DNA of 64,000 nt, from positions 186,001 through 250,000 of the forward strand of contig NZ_MUNY01000059.1 of NCBI RefSeq assembly GCF_002002735.1, in the 5' to 3' direction. Position numbers and translations under genes: made by a program. The notes below the pieces were generated by a model. The model made no database searches. It was not told the DNA's origin and saw only the letters and a list, made by a program, of their open reading frames with translations. The stretch comes from Algoriphagus sp. A40 (GTDB lineage: Bacteria; Bacteroidota; Bacteroidia; Cytophagales; Cyclobacteriaceae). Within the stretch, counting starts at the first letter, position 1. Each line of letters starts with the position of its first letter. Positions 16,692 to 25,835 of this stretch are shown here, piece by piece.

Positions 16692-17081
16692 TTACCATTG
16701 TTGGAATCTTATCCCTACCTGATTGTCTGCAATCGCAAATTCTTTGGCCCCCCAAGGTCTGCGCGTAACTTTATTTAGATTTGGGTGCAGAAGATGAGGA
16801 TGTGAAGCCGATACTTTTTCAAAAACTTCTTCAATATTATCCGTCTCAAGTCTAAGCTCTGGATAATGTTCTTTAGCTAATTGCTCGTCCTGAAAAAGCA
16901 TAATCCTTATTCCATTTTTTTCTAAAACACAATAAGGCTGTGAAGTCTTCAAATCTTTGTGAACAATTGAAAATTGCAGGCAGTCAACAAAAAGTTTTAG
17001 CCCGTCTGAAATGTCGATGTAGAAAACACTAGGCACTATCCTTGAAAAGTTCATTCTTACATTATTTAGTTCTACTGTCAC
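16692..17081 (-). CDS. VOC family protein
   Basis: 129 residues. IVPSVFYIDISDGLKLFVDC, a core with EKNGIRIMLFQDE, then RLETDNIEEVFEKVSAS and RPWGAKEFAIADNQVGIRF give the betaalphabetabetabeta pair of a glyoxalase/bleomycin-resistance fold. RPWGAKEFAI..... is the usual penultimate segment carrying the metal or substrate Glu. Substrate unknown. It is the second VOC gene in this small-gene block. Confidence 0.78.
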   Translation of the reverse strand: MTVELNNVRMNFSRIVPSVFYIDISDGLKLFVDCLQFSIVHKDLKTSQPYCVLEKNGIRIMLFQDEQLAKEHYPELRLETDNIEEVFEKVSASHPHLLHPNLNKVTRRPWGAKEFAIADNQVGIRFQQW

Positions 17082-17137
17082 ATGGTAATTCTCAAAACCC
17101 CTCCTGGCCTACCTGAAAATACGGATTATTAAATCCC

Positions 17138-17647
17138 TCAACTAATCACCCGACTCGAAAGGAATGGCAGCCATTCCTCAGCCTGTCTTTCCGCATATTC
17201 CGCCAAAAAATAGGAAAGCGATGGCTTAAAGGGTTCAGATCTGAGAATCAGTCCTGCCTGCTCGGGGGTTTTATCGCCTTTGTTCACATTGCAGCGGTTG
17301 CAGGCCGTGATCAGATTGGTCCAGATGGTTTTGCCGCCTTTGGACTTGGGAATGATATGATCAATGGTGAGGTGTCTTTTGCTTCCACAATATTGGCACT
17401 CTCCATTGTCCCTCTTGAATAGATTGGTCCGGTTGAGCAAAACTCCCCGAAAAGGAATGGTTTTGTAATGGGTCAACCGGATCACAGCCGGATATTCAAA
17501 ACTACGGCTGACCGTGCGGATTTGAAGCAGCTCGTAAGTGGAAAGGATGTTGGCTTTTTCCAAAAGGCAAAGCACGATGGCTTTGTGCACCGGCACGACT
17601 GCCACTGGAGAATGATCTAAATTCAGTACCAAAACCCGCTTTTCCAT
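17138..17647 (-). CDS. HNH endonuclease
   Basis: 169 residues. An N-terminal domain (MEKRVLVLNLDHSPVAVVPV...) typical of a widespread conserved HNH family is followed by the HNH core: Cys84-x2-Cys87, LTIDHIIPKSKGG (His97), TNLITACNRCN (Cys116, Cys119, Asn120). The two CxxC pairs bind zinc and His/Asn form the metal nuclease site. These chromosomal HNH proteins are conserved in Bacteroidota and cyanobacteria; the DNA target is unknown. It is the last gene of a tight minus-strand operon starting at tsaD (3 bp after the NlpC/P60-like gene). Confidence 0.88.
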   Translation of the reverse strand: MEKRVLVLNLDHSPVAVVPVHKAIVLCLLEKANILSTYELLQIRTVSRSFEYPAVIRLTHYKTIPFRGVLLNRTNLFKRDNGECQYCGSKRHLTIDHIIPKSKGGKTIWTNLITACNRCNVNKGDKTPEQAGLILRSEPFKPSLSYFLAEYAERQAEEWLPFLSSRVIS

Positions 17648-17650
17648 AAC

Positions 17651-18448
17651 TTATCCCACTATCAATCTTGTGTCAAAAACGACCTGTTTACCGGTATTGT
17701 TCCTCAAAAAATCTTCCCATTCATCCAGATCCGACACTTTCATCTTGTTATCCATCCAAAGTATATTTTCTGCTCCCAAAAAAAGTCCAAAGTGGGACTC
17801 CTGTTTTTCCAAGTCCCTGAAAATAAACAAATCACCCGGAAGTGCCTCTTCCGGTGTCACACTTTTGCCGGGAATTTTCCCTGATTTCCAGGAATAGCCC
17901 GCTATCGCAAAGATCAGCGCAAATCCCTGCTCCTCATCCAATCCAAAAATACTCCTCCCGCCCGCCTGAAAAGGTGCATTGAGGAAACGAAGTCCGATCT
18001 CGGCCAACTCTTCGCGGTCCGCCTTGAGAATTTTGGGCCGGGAATTTCCTGTAAATCCGACATGGTCCTGCCAGTTGAAAAGCTCAAGTTCGGAAAAATG
18101 AAGCCGACTCCCGGGAAGAAGGTAAAGGCTGGATCCGAGGTATTCGATCGCAGCAATGGGGCTGGTCACGACTTGAAAATCCTGGTTGAGAAAGGTTTGG
18201 TATTCGTCTCCGGTGATCTCCTTGATGAGCGTGGCCCAAACCCAACCGCCCATTCCGGTGTCTTCGTGGTAAATCCGAAACCATTGCCGGTCGGAGGTCA
18301 AGCCGTTGATCTGATAACATTCTCCAAAAAGTAACTGGGTGACCAGCGCGGAATCAAAAGTTGGCTGGCGGTAAACCGGAAGGATAGTCTGGCGACATAT
18401 CCCGTATGCATCAATCAAAGGCCATTCGCTGGAGCTCTCTTTTTGCAT
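17651..18448 (-). CDS. NlpC/P60 (C40)-like protein with SH3 domain, catalytic Cys missing
   Basis: 265 residues, no signal peptide. A bacterial SH3 domain (about 18-78, with ILPVYRQPTFDSALVTQLLF, GECYQI and GGWV) is followed by a second SH3-like stretch and the C40 domain (about 145-250: FLNAPFQAGGRSIFG, PGDLFIFRD, HFGLFLG). Active C40 peptidases have DCSGF after the PF.WGGR segment; here it reads DEEQGF (171-176), so the nucleophilic Cys is lost. His219 is kept, but the third catalytic position is in ILW rather than IHA. It is probably a cell-wall-binding pseudo-peptidase. It overlaps smpB by 38 bases. Confidence 0.83.
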   Translation of the reverse strand: MQKESSSEWPLIDAYGICRQTILPVYRQPTFDSALVTQLLFGECYQINGLTSDRQWFRIYHEDTGMGGWVWATLIKEITGDEYQTFLNQDFQVVTSPIAAIEYLGSSLYLLPGSRLHFSELELFNWQDHVGFTGNSRPKILKADREELAEIGLRFLNAPFQAGGRSIFGLDEEQGFALIFAIAGYSWKSGKIPGKSVTPEEALPGDLFIFRDLEKQESHFGLFLGAENILWMDNKMKVSDLDEWEDFLRNNTGKQVVFDTRLIVG

Positions 18449-18878
18449 CTTTTTCCTTCAGGTCCTGACGTTTATCGTGGATTTTCTTTCCCCGTGCCAG
18501 CGCAATTTCCAGTTTGGCCAAACCACGGTCATTGATAAATATACGAACCGGAATGATTGCCAGCCCCTTTTCGGCTGACTTAGTTTCGAGCTTTTCCAAT
18601 TCTTTTTTCTTCAAAAGCAGCTTGCGGTCCCGTACCGCCACATGATTGTAGCTCGCTGCCATGCTGTAGGGAGAAATGTGCATCTGCCGGATATAAAGCT
18701 CCCCATCCAAAAACAGGCAAAAAGCTTCAGTCAGGGAGACTTTGCTCTCCCGGATGGATTTGATTTCCGTTCCCGTCAGCATAATTCCGGTCACATAGGT
18801 ATCTATGAACTCAAACTCAAAGCTTGCTTTCTTATTCTTGATGTTGACGGTTTTTTCGAAGCGGTTGGGCTTAGACAT
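18411..18878 (-). CDS. smpB: SsrA-binding protein SmpB
   Basis: 155 residues, the normal length. It has the OB-fold core NIKNKKASFEFEFIDTYVTG, GTEIKSIRESKVSLTEAFC, MHISPYS, and RKLLLKKKELEKLETKSAEKG, followed by the basic tail KIHDKRQDLKEKDAKRE. It binds tmRNA and delivers it to stalled ribosomes for trans-translation. The gene starts 1 bp after tsaD and its 3' end overlaps the NlpC/P60-like gene, so all four genes are probably one transcript. The tmRNA gene itself is not in this window. Confidence 0.97.
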   Translation of the reverse strand: MSKPNRFEKTVNIKNKKASFEFEFIDTYVTGIMLTGTEIKSIRESKVSLTEAFCLFLDGELYIRQMHISPYSMAASYNHVAVRDRKLLLKKKELEKLETKSAEKGLAIIPVRIFINDRGLAKLEIALARGKKIHDKRQDLKEKDAKRELQRMAFD

Positions 18879-18879
18879 T

Positions 18880-19893
18880 TCAGATTTTCATTTTGGCCAA
18901 GGGAGTCACGTCGAGTCCGACAAACTCACCCTTGAGGTATTTGTAATGTGCTGCCATGGCAATCATGGCCGCATTATCAGTGCAGTATTCGAATTTGGGC
19001 ACGTAGAGGTTCCATCCTTTTCGGCGGGCAAGTTCTCCCAAAGTCTCCCGCAAACCTGAGTTTGCAGATACTCCTCCGGCAATGGCAATTTCCCGAACTC
19101 CATACTGCTTCACGGCTTCCTTCAGCTTGATCAGCAGCATCTCAATCAGGGTATATTGGATGCTGGCGCAAAGGTCAGGCAGGTTTTCATCTATAAAAGC
19201 AGGATTTTCCTGCAGCTTATCCCGAAGGAAGTAAAGTACGGCGGTTTTAATTCCCGAGAAAGAATAATTCAACCCGGGCATGCGGGTAACCGGAAATTTG
19301 AAGGCTTTGGGATTTCCTTCATTGGCATACTTATCCACCAAAGGTCCACCCGGATAAGGCAATCCGAGGAGTTTGGCTGTCTTGTCAAAGGCCTCACCCA
19401 CTGCATCATCCTGAGTTTCACCGATTACTTCCATTTGCAGGTGGCTTTTCACCAAGACCAATTGAGTATGTCCTCCGCTGACAGTCAGACAAATGAAGGG
19501 AAAAGCAGGTCGTGGATCTTCGATAAAATGCGCCAGAACATGCGCCTGCATGTGGTTCACATCGATCAGCGGAATCTCCAAAGACCGTGCAAAAGCCTTG
19601 GCGAAACTCACCCCAACCAGGAGAGATCCCATCAATCCCGGACCCCGTGTAAATGCAATAGCCGAAAGCTGATCTTTGGTGATTCCAGAACTCAAAATTG
19701 CCTCTTGGATCACAGGAATGAGGTTTTCTTGGTGTGCACGGGAGGCAAGCTCGGGAACTACTCCCCCATATTTTTCGTGCACGGATTGTGTGGCCACAAT
19801 ATTATTGAGTACTTTGCCATTTACTATAATGGAGGCAGAAGTCTCGTCACACGAGGATTCGATTGCTAGTATAGAAATATCGTTGGTACCCAT
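18880..19893 (-). CDS. tsaD: tRNA N6-threonylcarbamoyladenosine transferase TsaD
   Basis: 337 residues, standard length. IESSCDETSASII (nucleotide-binding start), GVVPELASRAHQ, FTRGPGLMGSLLVG, the metal motif NHMQAH (His114, His118), CLTVSGGHTQLVL, DAVGEAFDKTAKLLGLPYPG, and IAGGVSANSGLR are all present. It transfers threonylcarbamoyl to A37 of ANN-decoding tRNAs, together with TsaB and TsaE (not in the window). It heads the minus-strand operon tsaD-smpB-NlpC-like-HNH. Its ATG abuts the start of tamB on the other strand, so the promoters of each gene must lie in the other's coding region. Confidence 0.98.
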   Translation of the reverse strand: MGTNDISILAIESSCDETSASIIVNGKVLNNIVATQSVHEKYGGVVPELASRAHQENLIPVIQEAILSSGITKDQLSAIAFTRGPGLMGSLLVGVSFAKAFARSLEIPLIDVNHMQAHVLAHFIEDPRPAFPFICLTVSGGHTQLVLVKSHLQMEVIGETQDDAVGEAFDKTAKLLGLPYPGGPLVDKYANEGNPKAFKFPVTRMPGLNYSFSGIKTAVLYFLRDKLQENPAFIDENLPDLCASIQYTLIEMLLIKLKEAVKQYGVREIAIAGGVSANSGLRETLGELARRKGWNLYVPKFEYCTDNAAMIAMAAHYKYLKGEFVGLDVTPLAKMKI

Positions 19894-22800
19894 TGGAAAA
19901 GAACGCGAAAGTTACGGATTTTTTGCACAAAGCTTTCCGAGTGCTGTTATGGGTGGTTTTCAGTTCTCTCCTTCTTTTGATTGCATTGGGATTGGCGCTG
20001 CAGGTCACCCCTGTACAGAATTGGCTGGTCGACAAAGTCACCGGCTACCTCAACGAGGATTCCAGCTTTAATACTGAGATCGGTAAAATAAAACTTTCTT
20101 GGTGGGATGCTCTGGAATTGGAAAATCTCTCCATCCGGGACCACAAAGACAGCCTGATGATCGGGGCAGATTTGGCTTATGTGGATTTTTCCCTCCTATC
20201 TCTGATACCTCCTGGGGACCCGACCATCGATGCGATCCGGCTCGAAAAAGCAAAGGTAAATCTACTTACGCATGCCGGGGATTCATCGATGAATATCAAC
20301 CTCTGGGTTGATGAATTATCCGATCGCTTCGGATCCAAGGAAAAATCAAGCACAGAAACCAAGTTTTACATCAGTGCTGTCGAACTCAGGCAGGCCCAGT
20401 TTTCACTGATCAATTTCAATGCTGAACCTATTACCGAAGGCTTCGATTTTAACAGGTTGGTAGTAAAGGAAATTTCCGGAAACGCCACTGATTTTCGTTT
20501 GGAAAACTCCGAGATCGGCCTGGACATCAAGTTACTGACCGGGATGGAAAGCACCTCCGGACTGAAAATCCAGGAACTGAAAACCAAGCTGACCTATTCA
20601 CCTGATTTTCTCGAACTGGATCAACTCAATCTGAGGTCAGAAAAAAGTCAAATCAAAAATTACATCCGCCTGGACTTGACCGGGCCTGAGGGATTTGCTG
20701 ATTTTATTAATCAGGTCAAGCTGACAGCGAGGTTTGAGGAAACCAAAATCGATTTATTGGATCTTCGCCTTTTTGTGCCCTCGCTCCCTGAATTCGAGGA
20801 TGAAATCTACCTGAGCGGTGAAGTCATGGGAGCGGTTTCGGACTTGAAATCCGATGAATTTCTGATCCGCTTGGGAGAAAAAACCGCTCTTTTTGGTGCA
20901 TTTGAATTGGATGGCTTGCCAGATATCGACAAGACCTACATCAACCTTTCTCTGAAAAACTCGGTCGTATCCGCTCGGGATCTGGCACCTTATCTGACTC
21001 CCGAATTGGAAAAACAGATCAACAAGTTTAACCTTATTCGAATGGATGCGGATTTCACAGGACTTTTGAGCAGGTTTACTACGAATGGAAAATTCAGAAC
21101 CAGCATCGGAGACCTTGACGGCAGGGTGAATTTTGACCTCGTCAATGGCATTCCCTCGATCGTTTCCCGCTTGCGGGTGAGTAATCTGGACATGGGAATT
21201 CTGGCAGAGGATCGGGATTTACTTCAAAAATTAAGTCTGAACGGAACGGTAAACTTCAAGGGAAATTCCGCAAAAAATGCGTTGGTCGACCTCGATGCCC
21301 AGATTTCCCAACTTGGAATCAATAACTACACCTACTCGAATATCAATACCGATGCAACCTATGGACTAAACCTATTTAGAGGCAATCTGACTATTGATGA
21401 CCCAAACCTTAAAGCCCAGGCCAGAGGCTATTTCAATTTGGAGGAATCAGTAGATTCCGTCAGAATGGTCATACAGGTGGACACCCTGTTTCTGGATAAA
21501 ATCAACCTAACCGAAACGCCAAGTTTCATCAGCGGCAAACTTGACATCGACACCAAAGGGATTAATCTGGATGACATCCAGGGAATCGCCAGATTTTCCA
21601 ACATCAAAGCAGGCTACGAAGACCGGTTTTTGGATGTGGGAGATTTCTATTTCCAGTCCCTTTTTGCAGGTGGCACCCGCACACTGTCAGTCAACTCAGA
21701 CTATGTGGTCGCAGCAGCCTCCGGTCAGTTTAATCTCGAACAAATGATGCGGGACCTGAATATGTTGGGAAGCCAGTACCTCGCCATTTTGATCAACGAG
21801 ACCCAGCCTATTGCTGATTTGGAGAAAAACTTCTCTGAAACTTACAACTTGGATCTAAATGTCAGGTTGCAGAATCTGAACCCGATAATCCAACTTTTTC
21901 AGCCTGATCTTTCGATCTCCAAAAACACCATTTTGGAAGGGGCATTTTATCAAACACCGGAAAATACGGTATTCAATTTTTTCACCAGCATAGATACACT
22001 GACTTATCAAGGCAATACTGCTTTCGGAACCAATATTGACTTCAACACCTCCAAAATCATCAATAGCGCTGATATTTTGGCTTCTTTCTATGTGTATTCC
22101 AAAGAGCAACAAGTCGGAAATACACTTGGATTCAAAAATCTCGGTCTGGAAGCAATCTGGGATCAAAACAATCTGGACCTCAAGCTCAGCCTAGATCAGG
22201 ATTCTACCCAAAGTAGGGCCAGAATTGAGGCAGAGACCCAGTTTTCGACCTCCGGCACCAAAGTTCATTTCAAGCCTTCGGTACTTCGGGTGCTGAGAAA
22301 GGATTGGGATTTTGACCCGGAAAATCAAATTCTGCTTTCCCAAGGGGAAATCACTTTTAGTAATTTCAATATTCTCAACCAAAGCCAATCTCTGGGCGTA
22401 GATGGCAAAATCAGCGAAAATCCCGATGAAGTCTTGGACATGATTTTCAATGGGGTCAGCATCGATTTCTTAAACACCATTACCGTTCAGGAGTTTTTGG
22501 GCACGGCTAATGGTGCATTTCATCTAAAAAACCTGATGGATAAGCCCATGATTGAAGGGGAATTGTTCGTTGACGACATGGAAATCAACCAATTTCCGAT
22601 TGGGAATATTTCCGCCTCGGCCAATTTAAATGGTACAGACCTCATTTTGAATCTGGAAAATGAAATCAACGGTCAAAAGAAAATAGACGTCAACGGAATA
22701 ATTGGATTTGAATATCAAAACCTGGATCTAGAAGCTGTAATGACAGAGGCCAACCTCGTGATTTTTGAGCCATTTCTATCCAAATACATCACCAACCTGG

Positions 22801-24494
22801 ACGGGACTGTCACCGGAAATCTCCAAATCCGAGGCACCATGGATGTACCTGAAATTTTGGGAAGTGGAAGGATTGATGGCGGCAAGCTCCATATCAACTA
22901 CCTCAATACCAATTACCGGGTGGATGGCAGCATTCTTTTTCAGCCCACCCAGGTCAGTTTCAGAGACTTGATTTTCAGGGATGTCAATGGCAACCGAGCG
23001 ACTTTCACCGGTGGATTGAATCACACAGGGTTTGGCAATATATTCCTGGATATCAATTCCACCCTGAGCAACTTCCAGGTGATGAACACGACAGCAAAAG
23101 ACAATGAGGTCTTTTATGGAACTGCTTTTGCCTCGGGCACCCTGGCGATCAAAGGCAGCACCACCAATCTGGACATCACCGCCAGGGCAACTACCCAAGC
23201 CAATACCCGGATTTATATTCCGCTCACCAGCAGCAATAACCAGTACCAAGAAGACTTCATCCAGATCATCAACATTCAGGATACGGTGCGGATCAAGCAG
23301 CTGGCAGAAGACCTCAACCGACTGGATATCGAGAATGTGAGAATGAATTTCATTTTGGACATCACTCCCGATGCCTTTGCCCAGATCATCATCGATCCGA
23401 AAACTGAAGAAAGTCTGGAAGCCAGAGGTCGCGGAGTTCTCACCATGAACATCGATACCCAAGGCAATTTTAACCTGACGGGTAACTATGAAATCACCCA
23501 GGGACAATACAATTTCTCGCTCTACAATGTCGTCAAAAGGGAATTCCGAATCGAACCCGGTGGACGGATCACCTGGTTTGGCGATCCGTATCAGGGTGTG
23601 ATGAACCTCAAGGCAGTGTATGAAGAAAACATCTCGCTCCAACCCCTTCTATCCTCTTCTTCTGCCTCTGAAAACAGCCAAATGCGAAGAAGGTATCCAC
23701 TCAAAGTGTTGATGGATTTGCAAGGTGAACTCCTGTCACCAGACATAGTCTTCAGCTTCGATTTTTCCGAATTTCCATCGAGCGGCGACGTGCAGACGAC
23801 CATTTCTGCTTTCCAAAGCCGGGTAGCGGCAGATGAGCAGGAAATGAACCGGCAGGTTTTCTCTGTCATCATGACCCGAAACTTCTCACCTGAAGGTCAG
23901 TTTTCCGGCGTTTCTACGATTTCATCAAGCTTGGGGAATTTGCTATCCTCCCAGCTCAACAGCTTCATCGGCCAAATGGACAAAAACCTCGAAGTCAACA
24001 TCGACCTGGCCACATTGGATGAAAATGCGCTCGAAAACTTCCAGCTGAGCGTAGCCTATACTTTCTTGGACGGAAGACTTCGCGTGTCAAGAGATGGTGG
24101 ATTTACAGACAATCAGGGCAATGCCAGCGCGGCATCGATCATCGGAGATTGGCAGGCCGAATACCTGCTAACTGAAGACGGAGTATATCGCCTCCGGATC
24201 TTCAACCGAAACAATTATAACACTTTCACCTCCCTTTCTCTGACCCAAAACGTCCTGACTTATGGCGCCTCTGTCACCCAAAACGTTTCGTTCAACTCTT
24301 TTTCCGAGCTTTTCAAAAAAATCACCGGTAAGAAAAACAAAGACTTGAATGTCACGGATACCGATGAATTTCTGCGGGAGGAATACCAAGGTGAGGAAAA
24401 CTGGAAACCACTGAATCTGGAAAATCTTCCTCCAAGAAGAGAACCTCCATTGCCAATTCCCGACAACTTTATCCTTCCTGAAGAAGATAATTAA
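19893..24494 (+). CDS. tamB: Translocation/assembly module TamB (DUF490)
   Basis: 1533 residues. One membrane anchor (about 15-37, VLLWVVFSSLLLLIALGLAL) is followed by TPVQNWLVDKVTGYLNE, the usual AsmA/TamB entry, then a very long repetitive beta-groove region. The conserved DUF490 C-terminal domain starts at about residue 1080 and includes GNYEITQGQYNFSLYNVVKR, EFRIEPGGRITWFGDPYQG and the late SRDGGFTDNQG. TamB spans the periplasm and is thought to move phospholipids or help insert outer-membrane proteins. The best start is TTG at 19893, because the first ATG is far inside the mature part. It shares one base with the divergent tsaD start, an arrangement I believe is common in Bacteroidota. 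Confidence 0.93.
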   Translation: MEKNAKVTDFLHKAFRVLLWVVFSSLLLLIALGLALQVTPVQNWLVDKVTGYLNEDSSFNTEIGKIKLSWWDALELENLSIRDHKDSLMIGADLAYVDFSLLSLIPPGDPTIDAIRLEKAKVNLLTHAGDSSMNINLWVDELSDRFGSKEKSSTETKFYISAVELRQAQFSLINFNAEPITEGFDFNRLVVKEISGNATDFRLENSEIGLDIKLLTGMESTSGLKIQELKTKLTYSPDFLELDQLNLRSEKSQIKNYIRLDLTGPEGFADFINQVKLTARFEETKIDLLDLRLFVPSLPEFEDEIYLSGEVMGAVSDLKSDEFLIRLGEKTALFGAFELDGLPDIDKTYINLSLKNSVVSARDLAPYLTPELEKQINKFNLIRMDADFTGLLSRFTTNGKFRTSIGDLDGRVNFDLVNGIPSIVSRLRVSNLDMGILAEDRDLLQKLSLNGTVNFKGNSAKNALVDLDAQISQLGINNYTYSNINTDATYGLNLFRGNLTIDDPNLKAQARGYFNLEESVDSVRMVIQVDTLFLDKINLTETPSFISGKLDIDTKGINLDDIQGIARFSNIKAGYEDRFLDVGDFYFQSLFAGGTRTLSVNSDYVVAAASGQFNLEQMMRDLNMLGSQYLAILINETQPIADLEKNFSETYNLDLNVRLQNLNPIIQLFQPDLSISKNTILEGAFYQTPENTVFNFFTSIDTLTYQGNTAFGTNIDFNTSKIINSADILASFYVYSKEQQVGNTLGFKNLGLEAIWDQNNLDLKLSLDQDSTQSRARIEAETQFSTSGTKVHFKPSVLRVLRKDWDFDPENQILLSQGEITFSNFNILNQSQSLGVDGKISENPDEVLDMIFNGVSIDFLNTITVQEFLGTANGAFHLKNLMDKPMIEGELFVDDMEINQFPIGNISASANLNGTDLILNLENEINGQKKIDVNGIIGFEYQNLDLEAVMTEANLVIFEPFLSKYITNLDGTVTGNLQIRGTMDVPEILGSGRIDGGKLHINYLNTNYRVDGSILFQPTQVSFRDLIFRDVNGNRATFTGGLNHTGFGNIFLDINSTLSNFQVMNTTAKDNEVFYGTAFASGTLAIKGSTTNLDITARATTQANTRIYIPLTSSNNQYQEDFIQIINIQDTVRIKQLAEDLNRLDIENVRMNFILDITPDAFAQIIIDPKTEESLEARGRGVLTMNIDTQGNFNLTGNYEITQGQYNFSLYNVVKREFRIEPGGRITWFGDPYQGVMNLKAVYEENISLQPLLSSSSASENSQMRRRYPLKVLMDLQGELLSPDIVFSFDFSEFPSSGDVQTTISAFQSRVAADEQEMNRQVFSVIMTRNFSPEGQFSGVSTISSSLGNLLSSQLNSFIGQMDKNLEVNIDLATLDENALENFQLSVAYTFLDGRLRVSRDGGFTDNQGNASAASIIGDWQAEYLLTEDGVYRLRIFNRNNYNTFTSLSLTQNVLTYGASVTQNVSFNSFSELFKKITGKKNKDLNVTDTDEFLREEYQGEENWKPLNLENLPPRREPPLPIPDNFILPEEDN

Positions 24495-24536
24495 AACATT
24501 TTGGAGGGCTGAATACTTTATTCCAATAAAGATTTC

Positions 24537-25835
24537 ATGGAAAAAATCACCCTGTTTTGGTTTCGAAGAGACCTCAGACTGGAAGACAATACGGGACTTT
24601 TTTATGCACTTCAGCAGGAAAAAAACGTCCTCCCGCTTTTTATTTTTGACAGAAACATCCTCGAAAAGCTCGATGACAAGGCAGATGCCCGGGTGGAATT
24701 TATCCATACTCAATTGGCAGAAATCAAATCCAGATTGGAGCAAAAGGGAAGTTCTTTACTGATTAGGTTTGGGACTCCGGAGGAGGTTTTTCAGGAACTT
24801 TTGGAGAAATTTGATATTCAGACGGTGTACACCAATCGCGATTATGAGCCTTATGCCAAATCGCGGGATTCAAGAATTGACACGCTTTTGAAAGGCAACC
24901 GAATCTCATTTTTGGCCTTCAAAGATCAGGTCATTTTTGAGCCGGGAGAAATCCTGAACGGCTCTGGTGAGTTTTACAAAGTCTTCACCCCTTTCAGCCG
25001 AAATTGGCTGGAGAAATACAGGCAAACCAAGGTTCAAACCCTGGAAACGCCCAATTGGAAGAACCTTTTTAAAACCTCAGCTCTTCCAATGCCTTCATTG
25101 GAAGAAATTGGTTTTGAAAAAACAACTCTTCCCTTTCCTCCCAAAATCACTGACGAGGCTCTGATCAGCCATTACGATCAAACCCGGAATTTCCCCGCTC
25201 AAAACGGAACTACAAGGCTCGGAATCCACCTGCGGTTTGGTACGATTTCCGTCCGAAAACTGGCTCAAGTGGCAGCCCGACTAAATGAAACCTACCTCAA
25301 TGAATTGATCTGGAGAGAGTTTTACATGATGATTCTGGCATTTAACCCGCAGGTGGTGGACAGGGCCTTCAAACCTGCCTACGACCGGATTCCTTGGAGA
25401 AACAACGCCGAAGAGTTTCAGGCATGGTGTGAGGGAAAGACCGGATATCCCATCGTGGATGCCGGCATGCGGGAACTCGACCAAACCGGCTACATGCACA
25501 ACCGTGTCCGCATGATCGTGGCTTCTTTTCTGACCAAACACCTCCTGATCGACTGGAGATGGGGAGAGGCCTATTTTGCCAAAAAGCTATTGGACTTCGA
25601 CCTGGCATCCAACAACGGTGGCTGGCAATGGGCCGCAGGCACCGGTACAGACGCCCAACCTTACTTCCGGATATTCAATCCCGACTCCCAAACGGAGAAA
25701 TTTGACAGGGAATTGAAGTACATCAAAAAATGGATTCCTGAATTAGATACAATAAAGTATCCAAAACCCATTGTAGATCATAAATTTGCCCGGGCAAGAG
25801 CACTAGACACCTACAAAAAAGCCCTGGAACAATGA
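24537..25835 (+). CDS. Deoxyribodipyrimidine photolyase (cryptochrome/photolyase family)
   Basis: 432 residues. The N-terminal alpha/beta antenna domain starts LFWFRRDLRLEDNTGLFYAL. The FAD-binding half has TRLGIHLRFGTIS, LNELIWREFYMMILAFNP, GYPIVDAGMRELDQTGYMHN, RMIVASFLTKHLLIDWRWGE and NNGGWQWAAGTGTDAQPYFR, all hallmarks of class I CPD photolyases. It repairs UV cyclobutane pyrimidine dimers with blue light. It is shorter than the E. coli enzyme (472 residues) but complete. The next gene overlaps its stop by 4 bases (ATGA), suggesting coupling. Confidence 0.93.
   Translation: MEKITLFWFRRDLRLEDNTGLFYALQQEKNVLPLFIFDRNILEKLDDKADARVEFIHTQLAEIKSRLEQKGSSLLIRFGTPEEVFQELLEKFDIQTVYTNRDYEPYAKSRDSRIDTLLKGNRISFLAFKDQVIFEPGEILNGSGEFYKVFTPFSRNWLEKYRQTKVQTLETPNWKNLFKTSALPMPSLEEIGFEKTTLPFPPKITDEALISHYDQTRNFPAQNGTTRLGIHLRFGTISVRKLAQVAARLNETYLNELIWREFYMMILAFNPQVVDRAFKPAYDRIPWRNNAEEFQAWCEGKTGYPIVDAGMRELDQTGYMHNRVRMIVASFLTKHLLIDWRWGEAYFAKKLLDFDLASNNGGWQWAAGTGTDAQPYFRIFNPDSQTEKFDRELKYIKKWIPELDTIKYPKPIVDHKFARARALDTYKKALEQ

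Noticed and set aside
12630..17081. attC-like sites between the small genes
   Set aside because: Gaps were read on both strands; only short stems such as TGAGTTC/GAACTCA in the 13041-13122 gap were found, with no long AAC...GTT palindromes.
22776..23642. Long minus-strand open frame (288 codons)
   Set aside because: Antisense shadow of tamB with no domain and no start context.
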